NCBI GenBank assembly: GCA_938015445.1
Contig: CALLPE010000041.1
Location: 1-64,000 of the forward strand
Length of the DNA: 64,000 nt
Reading direction: 5' to 3'
Source: an uncultured Pirellulales bacterium
Lineage (GTDB): Bacteria; Planctomycetota; Planctomycetia; Pirellulales; Thermoguttaceae
Shown: in pieces, positions 48,016 to 55,214 of the stretch
How positions within the stretch are numbered: the stretch's first letter is position 1
How the letters are laid out: the number at the start of each line of letters is the position of its first letter
Position numbers and translations under genes: made by a program
The notes under the pieces: generated by a model
What the model was told of the DNA's origin: nothing
Seen by the model: only the letters and a program-made list of their open reading frames with translations
Databases searched by the model: none

Positions 48016-50127
48016 CTACGTATGTGCCAGTTCCTGCTGCTCCGCCTTCATTTGGCACGATTCGGCCACCGCCTCCCATACCAGCTCTGCAAGGTCCACC
48101 ACTTTCAACCGATCTTCTGCGCCAACGGTCTTGATGGCGTCCTGGAACATCGCCAGGTCTTTGGGGCATGCCACCACCAGATATTGCACTCCTGGCAGCG
48201 ACATAGCCTCCCTCACGCGGCTTTCGGCCGGGCGCTCGTGGCCGCCACCGGCAGGAGCATCCTTCATCCAGATGCGGCCGCCGCCGGCCCCGCAGCAAAA
48301 ACTGTTTTCCCGATTGCGCGGCATCTCCACCACAGTCACCCCCAATGCCCGAAGCACGCTACGCGGGGCCTCGTACACGCCGTTGTACCGGCCCAGGTAG
48401 CATGGGTCGTGGAAGGTGACCACATGATCCAACCGTCGGCGCACGGTCAACTTCCCTTCTCTCAACAGTTCCTCCAGCAACTCGCTATAGTGGACTATCC
48501 GTTTACCTTGCAATGGCCGACAAGGCACTTCCTGCTGGTTGCCGCTAACGGTGTAGTCGTTTTTCAAACTATGATAAGTATGCGGATCGGTGGTGAACAC
48601 CTGCTGGAAACTGACGCCCTCGAACACCTGGGCATTCTTCTCGCGGAGTAACTCGAATAGCCCTTCCTCGCCCGTGCGGCGCACGTCGTTGCCGGCATTC
48701 TGCTCCTTATCCATCAGGATGCCGAAGTCGACTCTCGCCAGATGCAATACCCGAGCCGTGGTCTGGGTCACTGCCTGGCAGCGTGGATCATACGAGGCGT
48801 AATCGCCTACGAACCACAACCAGTCGACCGGTTCTTTGCGCGCGTCCTTGATGGGGAATTCGAGCCGCTTGGCCCACTCGGCCCGTTTCCGCGGCGATTG
48901 GCCCAGCGAGTTGCCGTACCGCTGTAACGAGGTTAGTGCCTCCTGCAAGCTGGCGTCTATGCTGCCCTCGTTGATCAATTGTCTGCGCATTTGCACGACG
49001 ATCGGCACGTGCTCGTTGCGAACCGGGCACTGCTCCATGCATGCGTAACAGGTAGCACAGGCCCACAGCGTTTCCGCCGGAATTTCCTCTCCCACCAGGC
49101 GTTTTCTGCCTTCTGACCGTGGCTGGCCTTTTACGGCCCGCTTACCTTCCTCGAGCACGAAATGCTTCAGGTGCGCGATGATTTCGCGCGGGGACAAGTC
49201 CGCCCCCGACTGCAAGGCCGGGCAGACGCGGTCGCACCGCCCGCATTCCGCACAGGCATAAGCACTCAACAGTTGCCGCCAGGTGAATTGCCTCAGGGGA
49301 GTGGATTCTTCGCCCAGTGCCGTCGCTGGCGGCAGGGTACCGCGCCGCGGCAATTCTGCAAACAACACCGCCACTGGTGCCCACAGCAAGTGCATGTGCT
49401 TCGAATAGGGGAGGTACACCAAGAAAAACAACAGTATGGCAGCATGGCCCCACCATGCCGCCACCCCCACCGACACAGCAGCTTCGCGCGAAATGCCGGC
49501 GGCGAGCATCAGTTTTCCCAAAAGGCTGGCGGCGGGCAGCCAAGTCTGCGTCGCCAGCCAGCCCTCGGTAGCCTGCCCCGCCTCAGCAGCCAATTGCTCC
49601 TTGAACATTCCGCCGATCTCAGCCAATAGGAACGTGATCATCAGACCGGCAATCAGCATCACCACTAGAGTGGCATCCATCGTACGTTGCAGCCCTGGGG
49701 GACGCAGCACGTAGCGACGGAACGAGGATGCCGCTAGGGCAACCAGCACCAGTACCGCGAATAGGTCGACCAATGTGCCCAGTACTGGGATCGATTCCAC
49801 CTGGGGAACATGTACCCACGGAGCGAGGATTCCTCCAACGAACATCAGCGCCGAGGCAATTACAAACAGGCAAAAACCCCAGAAAATCAAGGGGTGTGCC
49901 CAATTGATGATCGACTCGCCCTTGAGAAGCCTTTCCTGACCCAGTACTTCTCGCAAGAAAACGCCGATACGCAAAGGGATGTCGTTAAGGCGATATTCGG
50001 GGCTTCCTCGAATCAACACCCGCACCAAGAAGATCATGCGATGCACGAATAGCGCTACGCAAATGGCAGCCGCCAGCGCCAGCCACACCGCCCCAGGAAG
50101 ACCAAGAATAGTTATTTGGGTGGGCAT
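48016..50127 (-). CDS. Membrane Etf:(mena)quinone oxidoreductase-type iron-sulfur protein
   Basis: The 703-residue protein fuses an N-terminal membrane domain of five to six helices (residues about 8-255, NarI-like, with candidate haem ligands H78, H228, H244 and H246), two [4Fe-4S] motifs CAECGRCDRVCP (C292-C302) and CATCYACMEQCP (C357-C367), and a C-terminal CCG-type domain (CYLGRYNGVYEAPRS, FCCGAGGG, VVACPKD). This is the architecture of EMO, which passes electrons between EtfAB and menaquinone in anaerobes such as Geobacter. It follows etfA by 34 bp, fitting that role. The first CCG half lacks its usual cysteine (KEQNAGNDVRRTG). Confidence 0.88.
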   Translation of the reverse strand: MPTQITILGLPGAVWLALAAAICVALFVHRMIFLVRVLIRGSPEYRLNDIPLRIGVFLREVLGQERLLKGESIINWAHPLIFWGFCLFVIASALMFVGGILAPWVHVPQVESIPVLGTLVDLFAVLVLVALAASSFRRYVLRPPGLQRTMDATLVVMLIAGLMITFLLAEIGGMFKEQLAAEAGQATEGWLATQTWLPAASLLGKLMLAAGISREAAVSVGVAAWWGHAAILLFFLVYLPYSKHMHLLWAPVAVLFAELPRRGTLPPATALGEESTPLRQFTWRQLLSAYACAECGRCDRVCPALQSGADLSPREIIAHLKHFVLEEGKRAVKGQPRSEGRKRLVGEEIPAETLWACATCYACMEQCPVRNEHVPIVVQMRRQLINEGSIDASLQEALTSLQRYGNSLGQSPRKRAEWAKRLEFPIKDARKEPVDWLWFVGDYASYDPRCQAVTQTTARVLHLARVDFGILMDKEQNAGNDVRRTGEEGLFELLREKNAQVFEGVSFQQVFTTDPHTYHSLKNDYTVSGNQQEVPCRPLQGKRIVHYSELLEELLREGKLTVRRRLDHVVTFHDPCYLGRYNGVYEAPRSVLRALGVTVVEMPRNRENSFCCGAGGGRIWMKDAPAGGGHERPAESRVREAMSLPGVQYLVVACPKDLAMFQDAIKTVGAEDRLKVVDLAELVWEAVAESCQMKAEQQELAHT

Positions 50128-50161
50128 TGCCTTAGTATGGTTTACTATTACTCTTGGCTTG

Positions 50162-51133
50162 TCAGTTAGTCTTTGCTTTCAAGGCTTCGGTAATCGCGGG
50201 CACGACGTCCAGCAGATCGGCCACCACGCCGTATTGGGCAGTCTCGAAAATCGGGGCCTTGGGATCGGTGTTGACGGCGATTATCAACCCGGCGCCTTTT
50301 AGCCCCTCGACGTGCTCTGGTGCTCCGCTGACGCCCAAGGCCAGGTACAGCTTGGGCTTGACGGTCATCCCCGACTTGCCCACCTGTCGCGTCAGCGGCA
50401 ACCAACCTTGATCGACGATGGGCCTTGTAGCGCAAACGGCCCCGCCCAACGCCTCGGCCAACTCCTCGGCCAGCGCGAGATTGTCTTGTTGCTGAATGCC
50501 ACGGCCGACGGCCACCAAAACTTCCTGCTGGGTAATATCCACGTCGGTGGCCGCCGGTAGGATCATCTGCTCGAAGCACACAGGGCCGGGGTCAAGCGCG
50601 ATCGGGCTGCGGATGATTTCTACTTGCGGAGCAGCGCCACCCCCGGCACGGTAACTGCCCGGCAATAGCATCAGCACCGCAGGGGTAGCGGAGATTTCCA
50701 CATCGGCCAGCATTTTGCCGGCGCAAAAACTAGCGGTGACCTTAAGCGCGCCGTTTTCCGCAGAAATCTTCTGGCAGCCCCCCACGATCGGCAAGTTCAT
50801 GCGTGCAGCCAGCAATGGTGCCACATCAAGCCCCACCGATGTGCTTCCCACAAGCAACGCTATGGGCTTGCTCTGATCGACCAGGTGGCTCAGCAGCTCC
50901 AGATAAGGTGCGGGGGTGTAGGTAGCCAATATGTCGTCCTCCACCACTACCACCCGATGCGCGTCTGCTACCTGCGTGGCCGCCTGTTTGCCTTCTGGGC
51001 CCAGTAGCACCACTACCGCTTGGCCGCCTGTCTGAGAGGCCAACTGCCTGGCGCAGGCGGCCAGCTCCAGGGTCATATCAGTCGGTGTGCCTTGCTTTGT
51101 TTCTCCCAGCACTAAGACGTCTTCCGCGCTCAT
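50162..51133 (-). CDS. etfA: Electron transfer flavoprotein alpha subunit
   Basis: The 323-residue EtfA binds FAD through its C-terminal domain: RQVGKSGMTVKPKLYLALG and GVSGAPEHVEGL correspond to the standard VGQTG / GISGAIQH region, followed by AVNTDPKAPIFETAQYGVVA. The N-terminal domain has the usual alpha/beta fold with GSTSVGLDVAPLLAARMNLP. It overlaps etfB by 4 bp (ATGA) and so is translationally coupled. EtfAB shuttles electrons from acyl-CoA dehydrogenases or other flavoproteins to a quinone reductase, here probably the adjacent membrane protein. Whether it bifurcates cannot be told from these motifs. Confidence 0.94.
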   Translation of the reverse strand: MSAEDVLVLGETKQGTPTDMTLELAACARQLASQTGGQAVVVLLGPEGKQAATQVADAHRVVVVEDDILATYTPAPYLELLSHLVDQSKPIALLVGSTSVGLDVAPLLAARMNLPIVGGCQKISAENGALKVTASFCAGKMLADVEISATPAVLMLLPGSYRAGGGAAPQVEIIRSPIALDPGPVCFEQMILPAATDVDITQQEVLVAVGRGIQQQDNLALAEELAEALGGAVCATRPIVDQGWLPLTRQVGKSGMTVKPKLYLALGVSGAPEHVEGLKGAGLIIAVNTDPKAPIFETAQYGVVADLLDVVPAITEALKAKTN

Positions 51134-51903
51134 CGCAGCAAACCCTTTTCGGCAAGAATCTGGCAGATGCGTTCAGCCACCTCTTCGGCAGAACCATCAA
51201 GCATTTCGGCCCGCTCCGGCGCCTCAGGAACGTATAGACGCAAGACGTTCACCGGGGCCGCCGCCTGTGGCACGTCGACTTGCGACTCGCGGATTGGAGT
51301 CGATTTCATCGCTGCGCGAATGCGACTGACCGGAACGTAGCGCGGCGCCTTTTCGGCTGCCAGCACACCGATCAGCGCAGGCAAGCGGACAGACATGCGT
51401 GCCACCACTGCCCCAGGGAACTCTTTGAACACGCGGATGCTGCCCGGCTGGTCGCCTGGCTGCACCCCCCGAACCACGCCTACATAGGGCAGATTCAAAG
51501 TGAAGGCCAGTTGCGGCGCCAGCGGTCCTTCCAATTCGTCGTGCGATTGGCAACCGACCAAAATCAGCTCTGCGCCAATGCCGCGCAACACCTCGGCGTA
51601 CAGCGCGGCGGCCTGACGCAGCGCAGGGGGCTCCTCGCTGTCCCAGGGAATCTTCACGATCGTATCGGCCCCCTTGGCCGACGCTTCATACAGCGTGTTA
51701 TCTACTTCCCCAAAATCCAATGCCACCACCGTAACGCTGCTCCCTTCGGATTCCTTCAGCAGCAGCGCTTGCTCCAAGGCGTGGTTATCCCATTCGTTGA
51801 CGATGAATCGGGCTGCCCCGTAGTCCAAGCGGGTCCCATCGTCAGCAATCTCTAAGGTCTCGATCAGATCGGGCACTTGGCGCAGCACGACCGCGATGTT
51901 CAT
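51130..51903 (-). CDS. etfB: Electron transfer flavoprotein beta subunit
   Basis: The 257-residue EtfB starts MNIAVVLRQVPD, as is usual for the family, and contains FIVNEWDNHALEQALLLKE, ILVGCQSHDELEGPLAPQLA and the AMP/FAD-contact region VVALDFGEVDNTLYEASAKG. It pairs with EtfA. It overlaps both neighbours by 4 bp, the HdrD-like gene upstream and etfA downstream, so three genes are translationally coupled. No acyl-CoA dehydrogenase gene is in the operon, so the electron donor or acceptor of the Etf is encoded elsewhere. Confidence 0.94.
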   Translation of the reverse strand: MNIAVVLRQVPDLIETLEIADDGTRLDYGAARFIVNEWDNHALEQALLLKESEGSSVTVVALDFGEVDNTLYEASAKGADTIVKIPWDSEEPPALRQAAALYAEVLRGIGAELILVGCQSHDELEGPLAPQLAFTLNLPYVGVVRGVQPGDQPGSIRVFKEFPGAVVARMSVRLPALIGVLAAEKAPRYVPVSRIRAAMKSTPIRESQVDVPQAAAPVNVLRLYVPEAPERAEMLDGSAEEVAERICQILAEKGLLR

Positions 51904-53129
51904 GCTTTTTTCCTTTCCTCCAGGCCCATCGATTCGGCCAGCAACTCGATGATGTCGCGCACCACCAACTTCCCTTCCAGACCAGTGACTTTAATGGAAT
52001 CCTCGAAGCGCGAAAGCTCGAACGGGCAGGAGACGGCGAGGATGTTCGCGCCGGTGCCGGCAGCCTCCAACACGCGCTCGTCGGAGAGCCGCTTCCCGCC
52101 GTGCTCCGTGATGTGGCCATCTAGCCACATTCCGCCGCCGCCCCCGCCGCAACACAGCGCGATCTCGCGATTTCGCGGCATCTCCACCAACTTCAACCCC
52201 GGAATTATCCGCAGCAGTTCCCGCGGCGGCTCGTAGCAATCGCACCGCCTGCCCACGCAGCAGTTGTCGTGATATGTCACCGTGGCTTCAATCGCACGCA
52301 CCAACAGCGGCTTGAGCTGGTCGATCTTTTCGGCCAGGTACATGGTGTAGTGTTGGGCCGGCACCTCGATGCCGTAGCGCGGGTAAAATTTCTGTAGCGC
52401 GCGGAAGCCGTGCGGGTCGGTAAGCAACAGCCTGTCGAACTGATGTTGCCGAAACAGCTTGTGATTGTTCTCGACCAGCAGCTCGAACAGCCCCTCTTCG
52501 CCAAATAGCCGGTCGCAATCTCCCAGCGATTTCTCGTCCTTGCCCAACACCCCCCAACGCACCCCCATGGCTGTCAACAGCCGGGCCATGGCGCGCGTGA
52601 CAATCTGATTCCGGGGATAATACGACGGATAGCAGCCAACCAGCCACAGCACTTCCACCGGCTCCGGCTGGCGCGATAGATCGCGCACCGTCACGTCCAA
52701 GTCCTTGGCCCAATCGAGCCGCTTACGGGGCGAAATGCCCAGCAGGTTGCCGTACAAGTACAAGTTCTGAAAAGCGACGCGCAGCTCGGTGGGCGGTTGG
52801 ATGCCGCGCTGCAACGCCTGATCGCGCAGCGCGGGCCACACAACGTCGGTCAAGTCGATCCCGCGCGGACACCGCTTTGCGCACGTGTAACACCCCACAC
52901 ACATCCATACCGAGGGACTGGAGATCAAGTCGGCGTCTGCTCCGGCGATGGCCTCCTGGATGATCTGTCGGGGCGGGTATTTCATCACTTCGCCGTACGG
53001 ACAGCTTCCGCTACACACCCCGCACTGCATGCAGGTCAGTACCGACTCGCCCTCTGGCGATGCGAGCACTTCCTCCAGCAACGTGAGCGTCCGGCCTTCA
53101 TCCACCGCTTTCTTGCTCGCTTGGATCAT
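51900..53129 (-). CDS. HdrD-like iron-sulfur protein (HdrC-HdrB fusion type)
   Basis: The 409-residue soluble protein opens the operon. Its N-terminal HdrC-like part binds two [4Fe-4S] clusters: CMQCGVCSGSCP (C33-C43) and CVGCYTCAKRCP (C77-C87). The HdrB-like C-terminal part has one good CCG half (CVGRRCDCYEPPRELLR, LCCGGGGGGMW, AVSCPFE), while the other half is degenerate (VGCYPSYYPRN, then KSLGDCDRLFG). There is no membrane segment. It could replace HdrBC as the HdrA partner or hand electrons to EtfAB, whose gene it overlaps by 4 bp. GGAG lies 9 nt before ATG 53129, deciding against longer starts. Confidence 0.88.
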   Translation of the reverse strand: MIQASKKAVDEGRTLTLLEEVLASPEGESVLTCMQCGVCSGSCPYGEVMKYPPRQIIQEAIAGADADLISSPSVWMCVGCYTCAKRCPRGIDLTDVVWPALRDQALQRGIQPPTELRVAFQNLYLYGNLLGISPRKRLDWAKDLDVTVRDLSRQPEPVEVLWLVGCYPSYYPRNQIVTRAMARLLTAMGVRWGVLGKDEKSLGDCDRLFGEEGLFELLVENNHKLFRQHQFDRLLLTDPHGFRALQKFYPRYGIEVPAQHYTMYLAEKIDQLKPLLVRAIEATVTYHDNCCVGRRCDCYEPPRELLRIIPGLKLVEMPRNREIALCCGGGGGGMWLDGHITEHGGKRLSDERVLEAAGTGANILAVSCPFELSRFEDSIKVTGLEGKLVVRDIIELLAESMGLEERKKA

Positions 53130-54436
53130 GAGAGAAGTCTCCAGCCGTGAACCCCTGAGCGATCTGCCGACTCGCCGACGCCGTTCAACCGCTCGATTGT
53201 GGGACAGCAGAAATCTGGCACAGCAGAAATAGCAAACCTCCTTGCCCTGCCTTTGCCGCAAACCGTTTGAGGGACACTCGAACCAAACACCCGCGGATGG
53301 CCGCCCCTCGGCACCGGGTAGCATGCATCAAATGCCCGGCTGAAAGCAAACTGCCACCACTTTATCACTAGGTGTCGATAGTGTCAACACACTGGATAGG
53401 CATTTTATACACCATACGCATAAAAACATTTGTGCCATTTCCAACAAACAGATTTAGAGAAAAAGCATTCTGTCCTCCTGACCGCTGCCAAAGCGCTTTG
53501 CTAAACCGCTGGCCGCTGTCCAGTAATTCCACAACCCAATGGATCAACCATGGATTGCCCCCAGTTTTTCTCCACAGTTGAAAGCAGTTGTTCCACCGGC
53601 AGAAACTGCATCGCCCTGTGCCCGTTTTCCACCGTTACGCCCGGCACTGCTTCAGCGCACCACTGTTAAGTGGCCCACAATAATGAAGGCATCCACACCG
53701 TTTGCCCCAATACCCCAATAGGGACAGCTCACCTGGCACGGTACCGATATGGTGACACCCCATTTGCCCTGTCTCGCATTGGTGACATCTGGTAGTTTAC
53801 GGTGAAAGCCGATGCCTCTTGACCCTCTTAAGCCTCGTGCCCCTCTTGCCGCTTTTAGGATTCTCGGGCTTCTTGAAGCCTCAGGGCTTATTGAGCTGTT
53901 ACAGCTTGTTCACCTTCTTCAGCTTTATCACCCTACCCACAGCCGGCTTGCCCACTTTGCGTATGCACCCGGAATTGTCGAACGTCGGCTCGCGCAGTGC
54001 CCTGCTCTGGCAACAAGCCCATACCCGATTGTGCGAGCGCAAAAGCCGCCTACAGCTAGCGAAGCCCAGATGTGAACCTGCTGACGCGGCGACAGCGCAT
54101 CATTCTGCGCGTTGCTCCCAAGCCGTGGCCGCACTTGTGTCAAAAGCTGCGGGCAAGCCGGGCAAGGCAGTTAGCCTGGGAACGCTTCGAGAATTTGGCC
54201 GCTACGAGCCGTGGGCATATTGAGCCGGTCGCCAACACGTACTACCTGCAAGCGACAGACGCCGATTACAAGCGGGCGATAAGCGGGAAAATAGTGCGAT
54301 AGAAAGCGTCACAGTAGCGTCGCAGTAAATTGCGGAACCACCCCGCAGCGTGATGAGCTGTTGTCCAGACTAGATAAAAATTTCCAAGCAATTCAGGAGT
54401 GCGCTTGTCTTAAATCCTTGGTAAATAAGACTTTAC
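53130..54436. other. Long intergenic region with the hydrogenase-operon promoter
   Basis: The 1.3 kb lie between the operon and the tRNA gene. The left part holds the promoter at 53359-53387. The rest has no credible gene: a Leu-rich frame near 53812-54075 comes from CTT/CTC-rich sequence and lacks a ribosome site. Two similar words TGGTGACAYC (near 53751 and 53780) recur. Confidence 0.5.
53359..53387 (-). promoter_or_regulatory. Sigma-70-type promoter of the Hdr-Etf-hydrogenase operon
   Basis: On the minus strand, TTGACA (53387-53382) is followed after exactly 17 bp by TAAAGT (53364-53359), a 6/6 and a 4/6 match. Transcription would start near 53352, giving a leader of about 220 nt before the HdrD-like ATG. 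The -35 lies inside a small palindrome GTGTTGACAC, where a repressor could bind. Confidence 0.55.
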
Positions 54437-54509
54437 TAGGCCCGGTAGGACTCGAACCTACGACCAAGGGATTATGAGTCCCCTGCTCTGACCGCTGAGC
54501 TACGGGCCC
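54437..54509 (-). tRNA. tRNA with CAU anticodon, probably tRNA-Ile2 (lysidine-modified)
   Basis: The 73 nt fold as a cloverleaf: acceptor GGGCCCG with CGGGCCT (one G-U pair), D-arm GCTC/GAGC, anticodon arm GGGGA-CTCATAA-TCCCT, variable loop TGGTC, and T-arm GTAGG-TTCGAGT-CCTAC, with A as discriminator. CCA is not encoded. The CAU anticodon fits elongator tRNA-Met or tRNA-Ile2. Acceptor pairs C4-G69 and C5-G68, plus the TCCCTTGGTC segment, match E. coli tRNA-Ile2 and the known TilS recognition rule, so Ile2 is favoured. Confidence 0.9.
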
Positions 54510-54744
54510 ATGACACCCAGGCTGTGGCCGCTTCGGCAGGCAGCAGCGTAACACTGCTATGGTCAGCCGTCCGAAGCTGGGGAAAGCTTGGATGTCCGAC
54601 CAGGGCGATTATACAGGCGGCAAGCCAATATGTGTAGGTAGCCAGTGCACTGCGCCATACGCTACGCCACCCTGCTACACACTTACGTCGGCCGCGCAAG
54701 AGGCACTCGGTTTAGGCCAGCTTCGAGGGCCTTTCGAGGCTATT

Positions 54745-54783
54745 GCTTTTCATCTGCGCTGGGGACTGCTCTTCATCTGCGCT
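54745..54783. repeat. 16 bp direct repeat, period 23
   Basis: GCTTTTCATCTGCGCT and GCTCTTCATCTGCGCT differ at one base. Confidence 0.7.
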
Positions 54784-54856
54784 CAAGCGCACAGCAACTA
54801 CTGCGCACGTTTTTGCCGGGCACGGTCCGATTGTCGCGTTCGAACGGATCGGGCAG

Positions 54857-54910
54857 CGTGTCGGCCGAGGTGGCCACCACAAACGTGTCGGCCGAGGTGG
54901 CCACCACAAA
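54857..54910. repeat. 27 bp perfect tandem duplication
   Basis: Two identical 27-bp copies (54857-54883, 54884-54910) start CGTGTCGGCC and end CCACCACAAA. Perfect identity suggests a recent event. Confidence 0.9.
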
Positions 54911-55214
54911 AACGTCTAGGTATCTCCCCAGCAGTCCTGGTTGTCTTTCGCCTGCTCAGGAATAAAACTGCCACTGGTAGCAGGCATGTGGAAGAGCTTG
55001 TGTAGTATTTTTAGAAAGCAATCTATTGGTTGCGTTTTCTTGTTGCTACTGATAGACTTAAGCGCAGGTTGAAGCAAGCTGTGCGGGGGTTCATTCGCTT
55101 GCTGATAGGCAGCGGGATATGGCTATTCGCGCGGGTCTGCTGTTGTTGTGGGCCGCAGGACGCAACCGCTCGTCCCATTAGCCCAGCGGCCCATAGAAGG
55201 CGGGACTTAGCATC

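Larger units (their letters stand above)
54510..55214. other. Intergenic region with two short duplications
   Basis: The 705 bp lie between the tRNA and the kinase gene. They contain a 16-bp repeat with period 23 (54745-54783) and a 27-bp perfect tandem duplication (54857-54910). Plus-strand frames across them are repeat-driven and not credible genes. Confidence 0.5.

Noticed and set aside
53812..54075. Leu-rich small protein candidate
   Set aside because: It arises from a CTT/CTC-rich stretch, several frames are open together, and no ribosome site is present.
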